Position numbers and translations under genes: made by a program. Source: an uncultured Nodularia sp. (GTDB lineage Bacteria; Cyanobacteriota; Cyanobacteriia; Cyanobacteriales; Nostocaceae). Taken from it: a stretch of 64,000 bases of DNA. How positions within the stretch are numbered: position 1 is the stretch's first letter; the number at the start of each line of letters is the position of its first letter. Where the stretch lies: positions 18,499 to 82,498 of the forward strand of contig CAIWDD010000040.1 of assembly GCA_903911355.1 (NCBI GenBank). The letters are read 5' to 3'. The notes under the pieces were generated by a model. That model ran no database searches. It saw only the letters and a list, made by a program, of their open reading frames with translations, and was not told the origin of the DNA. Below are positions 37,215 to 47,209 of the stretch, in pieces.

Positions 37215-37571
37215 TCATCCTACCTGTTCTAAATACTGGTGAACATCTTCAAGGATTTGTGTCAGTTCAGCTTCTGTAGTTAAGCGAATATTCAAGTCGC
37301 GTACAGTCAGGAGAACTTTAGCAGCAAAGGGACTCGGCCAAATATTGGGATTACAAAAAATCTCTAAAAATACTTCACCAGTGTAGCGATATTCTAGGGG
37401 AGGCTGAGGGGTAACTTTACCGACGCTGGGATTATTGGTTTTAGCGGCGACAGCTTTGAGACTTAACATTAATTTATCTATGGCGGCTTTTAATTCCCGT
37501 GCTTTTTCGGCTGAAAAACTGAAGGAAACAGAACCGGAAATCAGATTCAGGGTTAGAGGAGTGTAAGACAT
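37215..37571 (-). CDS. Conserved cyanobacterial hypothetical protein
   Basis: 118 residues, soluble. FSFSAEKARELKAAIDKLML followed by a hydrophilic loop and YRYTGEVFLEIFCNPNIWPS, which looks like an alpha/beta domain. No catalytic motif. Two SDR-like repeats lie just upstream (37590 and 37665). Function unknown. Confidence 0.65.
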   Translation of the reverse strand: MSYTPLTLNLISGSVSFSFSAEKARELKAAIDKLMLSLKAVAAKTNNPSVGKVTPQPPLEYRYTGEVFLEIFCNPNIWPSPFAAKVLLTVRDLNIRLTTEAELTQILEDVHQYLEQVG

Positions 37572-37589
37572 GAGCTATTTCTCAAGATT

Positions 37590-37614
37590 GATAGCGTAGA
37601 GTGGCGTCAGCCAT
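37590..37614 (-). repeat. SDR-like repeat
   Basis: GATAGCGTAGAGTGGCGTCA followed by GCCAT, 19 bp upstream of the gene ending at 37215. Confidence 0.65.
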
Positions 37615-37664
37615 ATAATATTACCTATCTTACCCGAATAGGTGGTATTGACAAAACTTGTACC

Positions 37665-37699
37665 CGATAGCGATCGCTAGCTTCCGTAGAGTAAGCCAT
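37665..37699 (-). repeat. SDR-like repeat with an inserted HIP1 site
   Basis: CGATAGCGATCGCTAGCTTC then CGTAGAGTAAGCCAT; longer than other copies because of a central GCGATCGC. Confidence 0.55.
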
Positions 37700-37895
37700 A
37701 TATTTTAGTTTAGGGGAGGAAAAAGTATTTTTACTAGGATAAGACCAAAGTTTATTTAAAAAAAATCTCAGTAAAGCAGTTGAATAACAGCGATTATAGC
37801 GAGATATAGCCAACAGTGTGTAATATTTTTACACATTGAATCTTGGTTGGAAGTTTTATATTACAACTCATAGCAATAAATGTTAAATATGTTTT

Positions 37896-38780
37896 ATGAC
37901 TAAGGACAACCGCCCGGAAATACAAAAGGTGTTAATTATCACCTTACTGCTGAATATGTTGGTGGTAGGATTGAAGGGATTTTTGGGGTATGCTACAGGC
38001 TCTTTAAGCTTGTTAGCTGATGCTCTACATAGTATGACAGATGGAGCCAGTAATATTTTAGGGTTAGTCGCCAATAGATATTCTGCGCCGGAACCAGATA
38101 GAGAACACCCTTACGGACACCAGAAATTTGAATCTGTGGGAGCTTTAGGAATTGCGGTTCTGTTGCTTATCGCCTGCTTTGAAATTCTGCAAGGTATAGT
38201 GGAGCGAATTACTCAAGGTAGTGAACCTGTAGAGATATCCCCAGTAGAGTTGTGGTTATTGCTTGTGGTGCTAGGTATCAATATTTTTGTCGCTTTTTAC
38301 GAACGTGGTGTAGGTCAGCGTTTAGGTAGTGCAATTTTGATTGCTGATGCTACACACACCATGAGTGATGTTTGGGTGACAATTTCTGTCATTGGCGGTT
38401 TGATAGGGGTTTGGCGAGGTTATCAATGGTTGGATGTGGTGTTAGCTTTTCCTGTCGCTTTGTTAGTATTGAGGAGTGCTTGGTCAGTGGTGAAAACCAA
38501 TTTACCTTGGTTGGTAGATCAAATGGCGATCGCACCGGAAACCATTGAGGCGATCGCCACTGCTGTTCCTGGGGTGATTAATTGTCATGACATCGCCTCC
38601 CGGGGTATTTTAGGTCGCCAAGTCTTCATAGAAATACATTTAATCACAGATGCAGTAGATGTAGAAACAGCCCATAAAATTAGTGAAGAAGTAGAAAGGC
38701 GATTAGAAAGACATTTCAGCCCCAGTAGAATTTTAATTCATATCGAGCCGCCGGTATACCAGCCTGAGCAAATCAGCTAA
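37896..38780 (+). CDS. Cation diffusion facilitator family transporter
   Basis: 294 residues with six membrane helices and a cytosolic ferredoxin-like C-terminal domain (after about 210). Metal-site motifs are DALHSMTD (D42, H45, D49) in helix 2 and DATHTMSD in helix 5. Such proteins export Zn, Fe, Mn or Co in exchange for protons; the DxxHxxxD pattern does not settle the metal. Isolated gene. Confidence 0.9.
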   Translation: MTKDNRPEIQKVLIITLLLNMLVVGLKGFLGYATGSLSLLADALHSMTDGASNILGLVANRYSAPEPDREHPYGHQKFESVGALGIAVLLLIACFEILQGIVERITQGSEPVEISPVELWLLLVVLGINIFVAFYERGVGQRLGSAILIADATHTMSDVWVTISVIGGLIGVWRGYQWLDVVLAFPVALLVLRSAWSVVKTNLPWLVDQMAIAPETIEAIATAVPGVINCHDIASRGILGRQVFIEIHLITDAVDVETAHKISEEVERRLERHFSPSRILIHIEPPVYQPEQIS

Positions 38781-39152
38781 AACTTGACACTCCCCACCTC
38801 TAACCGATAGCTTGCGTGGTGTAGTCATAGAACAGGGAGGGACGAATCATTGACTTGAAAGACACTAGTTGAAAAGATTGATACCTTATATTAAGATGTA
38901 ACTATAATTAATATTATTTTAATTTTATTTACCCAGCTGCAAATACAGTTTTAGGCGAAAAAACAGCAATTTTACATAAATTGTCAACTACTACTCCAGA
39001 CAGTCAGCAGTCATTAGTCTAAATGCAATTAATTATGTCCGTCCTATGGTTATGCTGGGATAAAGGACTATGTAAATCCAAGCATGAAGAGTGTTTGACA
39101 CAGAACTGCTAAATCACAATAGTAGAGCTAGTCTCAAAACTACTTATAATCT
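38781..39152. other. Upstream region of the phytochrome operon
   Basis: 372 bp. One SDR-like repeat (38805-38828) and AT-rich DNA; the operon promoter must be here but is not evident. Confidence 0.5.
38805..38828 (-). repeat. SDR-like repeat
   Basis: CGATAGCTTGCGTGGTGTAG then TCAT; diverged copy. Confidence 0.6.
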
Positions 39153-41450
39153 ATGGAACCCACGCCACAGAGACGCTATCAGGAATTAAACGTGAGTAAT
39201 AACGATATTACTATCCCCTTGCCAATTGATGTCAGCAACTGCAACAAAGAGCCAATTCATATTCCTGGCTCTATTCAGCCTCATGGAGTGATTTTTGCGC
39301 TCAAAGAACCGGATTTAACCATCCTCCAAGTTAGTGATAATCTCCTCAAATTCTTTAGTTTACCGCCAGAAGAAGTAATCAATAAAAATCTCAGCCAATT
39401 ACTCGATGCCGAGCAAATCAGGTTAATCAAAGAGTCTTTAAATGAAGATGATTTACCAATTGTTAATCCCATAGAAATGAGCATAAATGTGGATAATCAT
39501 CCTGTGAATTTTGATGGAATTATTCACCGTTATCAGGGGGGGGTAGTTTTAGAATTAGAACCAAGGGTAGCAGAAAGAGGTGATGCTTTTTTCAAATTTT
39601 ACCACTTGATAAAAAGCGCAATTTCCAAACTAAAAGCCGCATCAAATATAGGAGAATTTAGTCAGACTCTTGTTAAAGAAACTAAGAAAATTACCGGTTT
39701 CCATAGAGTGATGGTTTATCGATTTGATCAGGATTGGAATGGTGTAGTTATTGCTGAGGAAAAGCCAGAATATCTGACATCTTATTTAGGATTACATTAC
39801 CCAGCCTCCGACATTCCCGCACAAGCCAGAAAACTCTATAGCCAAAACTGGCTGAGACTGATACCAAATATAGACTATGAACCGGCGGTAATTGTGCCCA
39901 GGAATAATCCTTTAACTGAGGAACCTTTAGATTTAAGTAATTCTGTGTTAAGGAGCGTATCGCCTTTACACATTGAGTATATGCAGAATATGGGCGTGGC
40001 TGCTTCCATGTCAATTTCGATTATGAAAGATGGAAAACTGTGGGGATTAATTGCTTGTCATCACCAATCACCGAAATTTATCCCCTATGAAATTCGGAAT
40101 GCTTGTGAATTTTTAGGACAAATAGCCTCTTTAGAAATTGCAGGTAAACAAGAGCATGAGGATATTGAATATAAGCTGTATTTGCAATCTTGCAACTCCA
40201 AATTAGTGGAGTATATGTCATTGGAACAGAACTTCATTGATGGTTTAATTAACCACGACCCAAATCTGTTAAATATTGTCAACGCTCAAGGAGCAGCAGT
40301 ATGCTTTGATGGCGAATATTTTACGGTGGGGAACACTCCGGAAAAACAGCAGATGCAAGAGTTAGTACAATGGATTCATCAAAACCAAAAGGACGAGATT
40401 TTCTACACTGATTCCCTATCTCAAGTTTACCCAGAAGCAGAGAAATTGCGGGATGTGGCTAGCGGTTTGATGGTAGTTTCCATTTCCCAAATTCAGAAAA
40501 ACTATGTTTTATGGTTTCGCCCGGAGGTAGTGCAAACTGTAGATTGGGGAGGTAACCCCAATAAACCGGTAGAAGCCCAAGAAAATGGCAGTATACGCCT
40601 ATCACCGCGCAAATCCTTTGAGTTATGGCAAGAAACAGTACTATTAAAGTCTCTCCCTTGGAAATCCCATGAAATCAATGCAGCGCTGGAGTTGAGAAGT
40701 GCAATTATTGGCTTAGTGCTGCGCAAAGCGGATGAATTAGCACAGCTAAATGTGGAACTGGAACGGAGTAATAGAGAATTAGATGCTTTTGCCTATATAG
40801 CCTCCCATGATTTAAAGGAGCCACTGCGGGGTATTCACAATTATTCTAACTTCCTGATGGAAGATTACGGCGGGCTGCTCAACGAAGAAGGCAAGAACAA
40901 GTTACAAACCTTGATCCGTCTCACTCAGCGGATGGAGGATTTAATCGATTCACTGCTGCATTTTTCTCGATTAGGGAGAGCAGACCTGGCTATGGCTCCC
41001 ACAGACCTGAATCATATACTACATGGTAGTTTAGAGTTATTGCGTCCGCGTATTGAGGATATGAAAGTAGATATTCAGATTTCCAGACCCCTACCGACAG
41101 TGTATTGCGATCGCGTCCGAGTAGGTGAACTGTTTAACAATTTGATTACTAACGCCATCAAATACAATGATAAAGCCAATAAATGCATTTCCATAGGTTA
41201 CATAGAGGAACCACCATCCCCCACGATATTTTATGTCAGAGATAATGGGATTGGGATTCGAGAGAAGCACTTTGAGTCAATTTTCCGAATTTTCAAACGA
41301 CTACACGCTCCCAGTAAATATGGGGGAGGTACAGGAGCGGGGTTAACCATCGCCAAAAAAATAGTAGAAAGACACGGGGGGAGAATTTGGGTAGATTCCA
41401 CCTACGGCGAGGGTACTACCTTTTATTTCACATTAGAAGGAGTGAAATAA
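39153..41450 (+). CDS. Biliverdin-type bacteriophytochrome histidine kinase
   Basis: 765 residues: PAS (about 25-130), GAF (about 150-325), PHY (about 340-510), HisKA/HATPase_c (about 530-765). The plant-type bilin Cys in the GAF domain is replaced by Leu ([10 protein letters not shown]272), while C30 in [11 protein letters not shown] sits where bacteriophytochromes attach biliverdin. SDIPAQAR with D220 is the chromophore-pocket motif. H552 in ASHDLKEPL is the phospho-acceptor, and [11 protein letters not shown] and GGGTGAGL mark the ATP site. This is the CphB/AphB type. It is followed 4 bp on by its likely response regulator. Confidence 0.93.
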   Translation: MEPTPQRRYQELNVSNNDITIPLPIDVSNCNKEPIHIPGSIQPHGVIFALKEPDLTILQVSDNLLKFFSLPPEEVINKNLSQLLDAEQIRLIKESLNEDDLPIVNPIEMSINVDNHPVNFDGIIHRYQGGVVLELEPRVAERGDAFFKFYHLIKSAISKLKAASNIGEFSQTLVKETKKITGFHRVMVYRFDQDWNGVVIAEEKPEYLTSYLGLHYPASDIPAQARKLYSQNWLRLIPNIDYEPAVIVPRNNPLTEEPLDLSNSVLRSVSPLHIEYMQNMGVAASMSISIMKDGKLWGLIACHHQSPKFIPYEIRNACEFLGQIASLEIAGKQEHEDIEYKLYLQSCNSKLVEYMSLEQNFIDGLINHDPNLLNIVNAQGAAVCFDGEYFTVGNTPEKQQMQELVQWIHQNQKDEIFYTDSLSQVYPEAEKLRDVASGLMVVSISQIQKNYVLWFRPEVVQTVDWGGNPNKPVEAQENGSIRLSPRKSFELWQETVLLKSLPWKSHEINAALELRSAIIGLVLRKADELAQLNVELERSNRELDAFAYIASHDLKEPLRGIHNYSNFLMEDYGGLLNEEGKNKLQTLIRLTQRMEDLIDSLLHFSRLGRADLAMAPTDLNHILHGSLELLRPRIEDMKVDIQISRPLPTVYCDRVRVGELFNNLITNAIKYNDKANKCISIGYIEEPPSPTIFYVRDNGIGIREKHFESIFRIFKRLHAPSKYGGGTGAGLTIAKKIVERHGGRIWVDSTYGEGTTFYFTLEGVK

Positions 41451-41454
41451 ACTG

Positions 41455-41919
41455 ATGATTGGCAATCATACCAAGCCTTTACTTGTAATTGAAGATAGCG
41501 ACGAAGATTTTGAGGCCCTGTGTCGGATTATGAAGAAACAAGCTGTAGTTAATCCTGTGTTTCGCTGTACTGATGGCGATGAGGCGCTGGACTTCCTTTA
41601 CCACACCGGGATTTACAGTAATACCCAAAACTTACCGCGTCCGTCGATTATTTTGCTCGACCTGAACTTACCGGGAACTGATGGGCGAGAAGTCTTACAG
41701 AAAATCAAGCAGGATGAGGAGTTTAAATATATCCCTGTAGTTGTATTTACCACATCATCTAATCCCAAAGACATTGAAGTATGTTATCAATCTTGCGTTG
41801 CCAGTTATATGTTAAAGCCCATTGATATTAACAGACTAGTGGAAACTATTCAAAGTTTCGTCACTTATTGGTTAGATATAGTCATCCTCCCCGATAGCGT
41901 AGCATGGCGTAAGCCATAG
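41455..41919 (+). CDS. Rcp-type response regulator of the phytochrome
   Basis: 154 residues, a lone receiver domain with the acidic pair EDSDED, phospho-Asp in [12 protein letters not shown] (about D68), the switch Thr in VVFTTSS and MLKPID (Lys). It is of the Rcp class that dimerises and pairs with cyanobacterial phytochromes. It begins 4 bp after the kinase stop, so translation is probably coupled. The last eight residues (DSVAWRKP) are encoded by an SDR-like repeat (41892-41917), which has replaced the native C-terminus. Confidence 0.92.
   Translation: MIGNHTKPLLVIEDSDEDFEALCRIMKKQAVVNPVFRCTDGDEALDFLYHTGIYSNTQNLPRPSIILLDLNLPGTDGREVLQKIKQDEEFKYIPVVVFTTSSNPKDIEVCYQSCVASYMLKPIDINRLVETIQSFVTYWLDIVILPDSVAWRKP
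41892..41917 (-). repeat. SDR-like repeat forming the 3' end of the response-regulator gene
   Basis: CGATAGCGTAGCATGGCGTA then AGCCAT; in frame, supplies the stop context. Confidence 0.7.
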
Positions 41920-41935
41920 CTGTTAGTAAATAGTT

Positions 41936-44638
41936 ATGACAGAACCGGTTACTGTTTTAATTATCGATGATTGTCAGGAAGACCGCCAGGCCTATCGTCG
42001 TTATCTACTGCAAGACCAGGAATACATCTACACAGTCATGGAAGAGGAATCAGGGGAAGGAGCCTTGAAATTGTGTCAGCAGTTTCACCCTGATGCCATT
42101 TTATTAGACTTTTTACTACCGGACTTAGATGGCTTGGAATTTCTGGCAGAATTACAACAGCAGTCACAGAAAATCATGCCAGCAGTGATTATGTTAACTG
42201 GTTATGGTAACGAAACTGTGGCTGTAGCTGCAATGAAAAGTGGTGTTCAAGACTATTTGGTCAAAGGACAAACCACTGGTGAGCGTCTGCGCTCAACGAT
42301 TCACTCAGCGATTAAAAATGTGCAACTTAGTCAAGATCTGCAACGCAGTGAGGAACGTTTCCGCACATCCATTGACAATATGCTGGATTGTTTCGGCATT
42401 TTTTCGGCTGTACGTCAGCAGATGGGGGAAATCCTGCGCTTTCGTGTGGATTATATGAACGCCGCTGCTTGTGAATTTAGCCAAATTATGTCAGGCGCCC
42501 AGGGCGAATATCTGTGCAACATTCTCCTGAATATCCGCGATAATGGCTTGTTTGATGAATGTTGTCGAGTTGTGGAAACAGGTCAGCCTTTAGAGAAAGA
42601 ATCTGTCGTCTGGACTGCTTGTGACCAGGGACTGCAATCAGCTAAAGTGATTGACATTCGCATCACAAAAATGGGGGATGGCTTCGTTGCTTCTTGGCGA
42701 GATGTCACCGCCAAAAAACAGGCGGAAGACCAATTACGCGACAGTCAGCAGTTTATCGAAGCTATTACTAATACTATACCAGGGATGTTATACGTTTATG
42801 ATTTAATTCAACAGCAGAATATCTATACTAATAATCAATTTACCAAACTCCTTGGTTATACTGCCCAAGAAATTCAGGACATGGGTACTGAGTTGCTCCC
42901 ATTGTTAATGCATCCTGAAGATTGGGTACGATTTACTAGAAACTTGCAAGTAATTAACTCCGCTGAGGATGGTGAAATTGTCGAATTTGAATACCGGATG
43001 CGCCACGCCAATGGTGAATGGCGGTGGTTTGTCAGTCGAGATACTGTATTTAACAGGAGTGTTGACGGTTCGCCACACCACATTGTGGGTACAGCTTTTG
43101 ATATCACTGGGCGTAAGCAAGTAGAGGAACAGCTGCGTTTAAGTAATGAGCGTTTTCAACTAGCCGCAGCTGCGGTAAATTGTCTAATTTATGACATAGA
43201 TTTTAAGAATAATACTGTTAGCAGAACTGAGGGTTTAACCCGAATTTTGGGTTATTCCTTAGCAGAAGCAGCTCCCACCCATAAATGGTGGATAGAGAAA
43301 ATTCATCCCCAAGATAGAAAGCGTGTGGGAGAGCAATGGAGAAATGTTCTTACTAAGGGTCAATACTATTCTATTGAGTATAGAATACTTCATAAAGACC
43401 AAGGGTATCGCTATATATTAGACCAGGGCATAATTGTCAGAGACCCTCATGGTCAGATTATCATACGAGCCGTAGGCAGTGCTACAGACATTAGCGATCG
43501 CAAGGCTACTGAAACCGCTTTGCGCGACAGTGAGGAACGCTACCGTTATTTATCTAATGCCATTCCACAACTGGTGTGGATTTGCAATCTTGAGGGTGAA
43601 TACGAGTATGTAAATCAACAGTGGTGTGAATTTACGGGTCAAACTATGGAGCAAGCCCTAGGGTTAGGCTGGCGACAAGTTATACATCCAGATGATCTTC
43701 CCTCAGCTATCCACTCCGGGATGAAAGCCTTGGAGACAGGAGAAGCTATGAACACCGAAATGCGTTACCGGAAATTTGACGGTAGCTATTGTTGGCATTT
43801 AGCCAGGGGTTTACCAATTAAGAATGACCAAGGACAGGTAATTAAGTGGTTTGGTACTAGCACTGATATAGACCAGCACAAGCAGTTAGAAGCTGAACGG
43901 GATAGGCTGTTACAGCTCGAACAAGCAGCCAGAACCGCCGCGGAAACAGCTAACCAAACTAAAGATGAGTTTGTGGCTATGGTATCTCATGATTTGCGAT
44001 CGCCACTTAATGCCATTCTCGGCTGGGCTAAATTACTACGGACTCGTGAACTACCTCCAGATACAGTTGACAGAGCTTTAGAAACCATCGAGCGTAATGC
44101 TCAATCTCAGTCCAAACTTTTAGAAGATCTGTTAAATATGACCCGTATCCTCCGGGGTCAGCTACAGATAGAACTCCGCTCAGTCAATTTGGTGAGTCTG
44201 GTCAAAGCATCTGTGGAAACTGTTTACCCGGATGCCAGTAGTAAAGGCATTCATTTAGAGTCTGTAATTGATGAATCTATCCCCCCTATAGTTGGGGATA
44301 CCCATCGATTGTTACAAGTTTTAGGTAATTTACTTTCCAACGCTATTAAGTTTACCCCATCTGGTGGCAAAGTGCAAGTACAACTAGCAAAAAATGATCA
44401 GTCTTCAATACTTATCCAGGTGAGTGATACTGGTGTGGGTATTAAACCGGAATTTCTGCCCCACGTGTTTAAGCGGTATCATCAGGCAGAGTGTAGTCAT
44501 CAACAAACTGGTTTGGGACTGGGTTTAGCGATCGCCCGTCATTTGGTAGAATTACACGGGGGTACTATTGAAGCCCATAGTCCCGGTGAAGGGCTAGGGG
44601 CTACTTTTACGGTTAAGTTGCCTTTATTTACTGAATAA
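41936..44638 (+). CDS. Hybrid response-regulator/PAS sensor histidine kinase
   Basis: 900 residues: N-terminal receiver (phospho-Asp D58 in ILLDFLLPD), about four PAS/PAC repeats (roughly 140-270, 275-395, 400-525, 535-650), then HisKA with H685 in MVSHDLRSPLNAIL and HATPase (NLLSNAIKF, GLGLGLAIARH). No membrane helix, so cytosolic. It follows the response regulator by 16 bp and probably belongs to the same light-signalling operon; the N-terminal receiver could take phosphate from the phytochrome. PAS ligands are not predictable. The 3' end overlaps the opposing gene by 15 bp. Confidence 0.9.
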   Translation: MTEPVTVLIIDDCQEDRQAYRRYLLQDQEYIYTVMEEESGEGALKLCQQFHPDAILLDFLLPDLDGLEFLAELQQQSQKIMPAVIMLTGYGNETVAVAAMKSGVQDYLVKGQTTGERLRSTIHSAIKNVQLSQDLQRSEERFRTSIDNMLDCFGIFSAVRQQMGEILRFRVDYMNAAACEFSQIMSGAQGEYLCNILLNIRDNGLFDECCRVVETGQPLEKESVVWTACDQGLQSAKVIDIRITKMGDGFVASWRDVTAKKQAEDQLRDSQQFIEAITNTIPGMLYVYDLIQQQNIYTNNQFTKLLGYTAQEIQDMGTELLPLLMHPEDWVRFTRNLQVINSAEDGEIVEFEYRMRHANGEWRWFVSRDTVFNRSVDGSPHHIVGTAFDITGRKQVEEQLRLSNERFQLAAAAVNCLIYDIDFKNNTVSRTEGLTRILGYSLAEAAPTHKWWIEKIHPQDRKRVGEQWRNVLTKGQYYSIEYRILHKDQGYRYILDQGIIVRDPHGQIIIRAVGSATDISDRKATETALRDSEERYRYLSNAIPQLVWICNLEGEYEYVNQQWCEFTGQTMEQALGLGWRQVIHPDDLPSAIHSGMKALETGEAMNTEMRYRKFDGSYCWHLARGLPIKNDQGQVIKWFGTSTDIDQHKQLEAERDRLLQLEQAARTAAETANQTKDEFVAMVSHDLRSPLNAILGWAKLLRTRELPPDTVDRALETIERNAQSQSKLLEDLLNMTRILRGQLQIELRSVNLVSLVKASVETVYPDASSKGIHLESVIDESIPPIVGDTHRLLQVLGNLLSNAIKFTPSGGKVQVQLAKNDQSSILIQVSDTGVGIKPEFLPHVFKRYHQAECSHQQTGLGLGLAIARHLVELHGGTIEAHSPGEGLGATFTVKLPLFTE

Positions 44639-45799
44639 GGTTTTAAATTGCCTGATAGAACCCAGAGAATAATTTTCTAACTTAAAATCAGCGAAAGGTT
44701 TATTTTCTAACCTATCTCTTAAGGCTTCATCTAAAATCAGACCTGCTGGTGCTTCCTTCACCCCGATGATAATTATACTTGTTTGGTATGCCGTCAACTC
44801 CTGATTTTCCTGACAGGTGCTTCCTTGAAATTGACCCAGGTTTAACAAACGATAACCTTTAACGCTGGGTGTATTCTCAAATAATTTAGTTGCTAAACCT
44901 TGAATTTGTTGAGCGCGTTCTAAAGCCAGGCGTTGTTTAACTCCCGGTTTCCCGCCACAATTCGCCAGACCCACAGCAATAATTTCACTAGGTTCTTGCA
45001 TGATTTCCTGGATATTTTCTGGCTGTAGTTTTAATTTTAGAAGCTCAAGACTAATAATTTCATCATTATATTTAACTTGAAAATTGCTCCCAGGTAACCA
45101 TTTATATTTAACTGACAAAACAGCTATATTAAACTTAGCAATTTTACCTTGACTATCCATACCTTCCTGATAAGGAAAGTAATCAACCATCCCTTTTCTT
45201 TCGGGAGATTGTGTTGATGGTGTCAAGGTGGCAACCTGGGGAGAGTATATCACTAAAGCTATCAAACCCAGAATCCCCAAGGAAGCTAACAGAGCCGCTA
45301 ATAGTCCTTGTAAAGGAACTTTCTTTGATGGCTGTGTGGGGCTGATATTTGTAGGTATAAATTTTCTTAACCAATCCACAGCCTCCCCAGGGGAACCCAG
45401 TCTATTCTGCTGCTCTAGCCACACATCCAAATGAGGCTGCTCCATTGTTTCCATGATGATACAGTGGAGAACCAAACCATTTCTAGTTTCATGCTGAAAA
45501 TATCCGGCAAATTTGGGGAGAACTGGATGATTCAGACTTGACAAAATAGAGGCTTCTTGGCAAAATAAATCTACTGCTTCTGGGTCATTTGATAACTCTT
45601 GATTCAAGACTTTGAGGATTTTAGGCGTGTTTTGTTCAGTGGCTGCATAGACTTTACTAAACCCAGTTTTGTCACTCAACAAACTGAGCACCCGATAACG
45701 TCCTAGTAGTTCCAACGAGGAACCGCAACTCTGACAAAACCGGTCTTGATTATTTGGGTGATGAGGTTGAGGACAAACTGGATTAATACAAAGGCTCAT
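44624..45799 (-). CDS. Degenerate Ser/Thr kinase-like membrane protein with N-terminal zinc ribbon
   Basis: 391 residues from ATG 45799. A four-Cys ribbon (CINPVC...CQSCG) and a kinase N-lobe (about 30-140; GRYRVLSLLSDKTGFSKVYA, ILKVLN, EASILSSLNHP) are present, but the frame runs from the AVDWLRKF helix straight into a membrane helix (GLLAALLASLGILGLIALVI). The HRD loop, DFG and activation segment are missing, so no kinase activity is expected. The about 190-residue outer part (KYKWLPGSNFQVKYNDEI, ALERAQQIQ) is a separate domain. Probably a pseudokinase receptor; could also be a deletion allele. Confidence 0.78.
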   Translation of the reverse strand: MSLCINPVCPQPHHPNNQDRFCQSCGSSLELLGRYRVLSLLSDKTGFSKVYAATEQNTPKILKVLNQELSNDPEAVDLFCQEASILSSLNHPVLPKFAGYFQHETRNGLVLHCIIMETMEQPHLDVWLEQQNRLGSPGEAVDWLRKFIPTNISPTQPSKKVPLQGLLAALLASLGILGLIALVIYSPQVATLTPSTQSPERKGMVDYFPYQEGMDSQGKIAKFNIAVLSVKYKWLPGSNFQVKYNDEIISLELLKLKLQPENIQEIMQEPSEIIAVGLANCGGKPGVKQRLALERAQQIQGLATKLFENTPSVKGYRLLNLGQFQGSTCQENQELTAYQTSIIIIGVKEAPAGLILDEALRDRLENKPFADFKLENYSLGSIRQFKTLFSK

Positions 45800-45828
45800 G
45801 ATCAAATAATGTCAAAGTCAGGCTGCTT

Positions 45829-46665
45829 TTATTTACGTTCTGCTAGAAATGCTGCTACAGTCCGGTTAAATGCTTCCGGTTCTGTCAAAAATGGCCAATG
45901 ATTACCAGGAACTTGGCAAAGGCGCAAATTCTTTAAATAAGTTTTATAAGGTTTAATTTGCCAGTTTAGGCGGTTCAGACCTTGTTCTGGTTGTATGAAC
46001 AGGGTAGGAGTATCAACGGGGGAAATAAAACCGGGTACACACATAACATCTGCAAAAATGCGATCGCGAGCCGCTATAGTAAACTTACTACCCCAACTCC
46101 CATCAGGTTTTTGTTCAATTCCCCCTTGAAATACCTTTTGTTGTAAAATACTCCATCCTTGATATTGTTTTAACTGACGCCCTTGTGCTTCCGCTTGTGC
46201 GTAACTAGCAAACGGTCCCATACCCTTGAGGAAAGATAGGTAACGGTACAACAGGGGGAAAGTTAACCGCAATAAACTAGGCATTTTCCAGATAAAAATC
46301 GGGTCAACTAAAACCATACTGCGTAAACGTTGCGGGTTTTTTCTCGCCCAGATAGCGGCGAGTTTTCCTGTCCAAGAGTGACTGACCACATGGGTAGAAG
46401 ACCATCCCAGATGATCCATCAGGGCTTCCAGGTCTGCGATCGCACTTGCAAAGGTATAATCATCTTCTGGCTTGCTGCTTTCACCATGACCACGCATATC
46501 TGGGGCAACTATGTGGTATTGTGGGGCTAGGTCATCTCCCAAGCTAGACCACACCAAAGCGTTGTCAGCTAAACCATGCAACAACAATAAAGGTTCTTTT
46601 CCTTCTTTCCACTCTAAATAGGAAAGTTCGATATCAGATTTTGATAAGGTTTGACGGAAAGGCAT
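45829..46665 (-). CDS. Alpha/beta-fold hydrolase
   Basis: 278 residues. LLLLHGLADNALVWSSLGD (oxyanion HG), nucleophile Ser in VVSHSWTGK (a less usual SxSxTG form of GxSxG), acid residue in FIQPEQGL-like region, and His in VPGNHWPFL. Substrate unknown; the nucleophile elbow HSW differs from the common HSMGG, so selectivity may differ. It ends 23 bp after the pseudokinase start, so may be in one operon. Confidence 0.82.
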   Translation of the reverse strand: MPFRQTLSKSDIELSYLEWKEGKEPLLLLHGLADNALVWSSLGDDLAPQYHIVAPDMRGHGESSKPEDDYTFASAIADLEALMDHLGWSSTHVVSHSWTGKLAAIWARKNPQRLRSMVLVDPIFIWKMPSLLRLTFPLLYRYLSFLKGMGPFASYAQAEAQGRQLKQYQGWSILQQKVFQGGIEQKPDGSWGSKFTIAARDRIFADVMCVPGFISPVDTPTLFIQPEQGLNRLNWQIKPYKTYLKNLRLCQVPGNHWPFLTEPEAFNRTVAAFLAERK

Positions 46666-46761
46666 GGCAACAAAAGTATAGGTTTATACAACCGCTTAGA
46701 GTCAACAGTCAACACTCATCATAGATTAGACCATGGCATAACCCAGAGACTAGAGACAAAT

Positions 46762-46947
46762 TTATTTAATTTTTTTTCTATGTTGAGAAATATAATGATG
46801 CAACAGGATAAAAAACATCAATATATAACTGGAATAAATAGCAATACTGAAAGTAACAAATGTAGGTAGATTCAGTATTTTAATCAGGTTTATGGTGAGA
46901 ACACTGAAAATTATACTAGCTAAAAAAGCTAATAAATCCTTATTCAA
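46762..46947 (-). CDS. Small two-helix membrane protein (TTG start)
   Basis: 61 residues from a TTG at 46947, supported by TAGGAG six bases upstream. Two strongly hydrophobic helices (LLAFLASIIFSVLTINLI; FSIAIYSSYILMFFILLHHY) and a basic tail HRKKIK. The composition is membrane-like and its start signal is good, but the region is AT-rich, which favours hydrophobic codons. Hypothetical. Confidence 0.42.
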   Translation of the reverse strand: MNKDLLAFLASIIFSVLTINLIKILNLPTFVTFSIAIYSSYILMFFILLHHYISQHRKKIK

Positions 46948-47209
46948 AATATTCTCCTAAATCCTATTTATAACCACTTCATCTACTAATAATTTATTCA
47001 TGAATATGAATACCGTAAACAAAGTTACTGATCAAGGACTTTGGGAGATCATTTAGATTTTTTTTAGAAAATATAGAAATCCGGTTTGGTTTCTGAATTG
47101 ATTTGTCTAGGTAGGGAACAGGGAACAGCTATCAGACCCTACAGATGTTTGTTAGTTGCCGCAAAACATTGTTAAATATTTAAATATAATAACTATTGAG
47201 GTCGTCAAA
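46948..47209. other. AT-rich spacer
   Basis: A short GGGAACA tandem (two units near 47115) is the only repeat. No gene. Confidence 0.4.
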
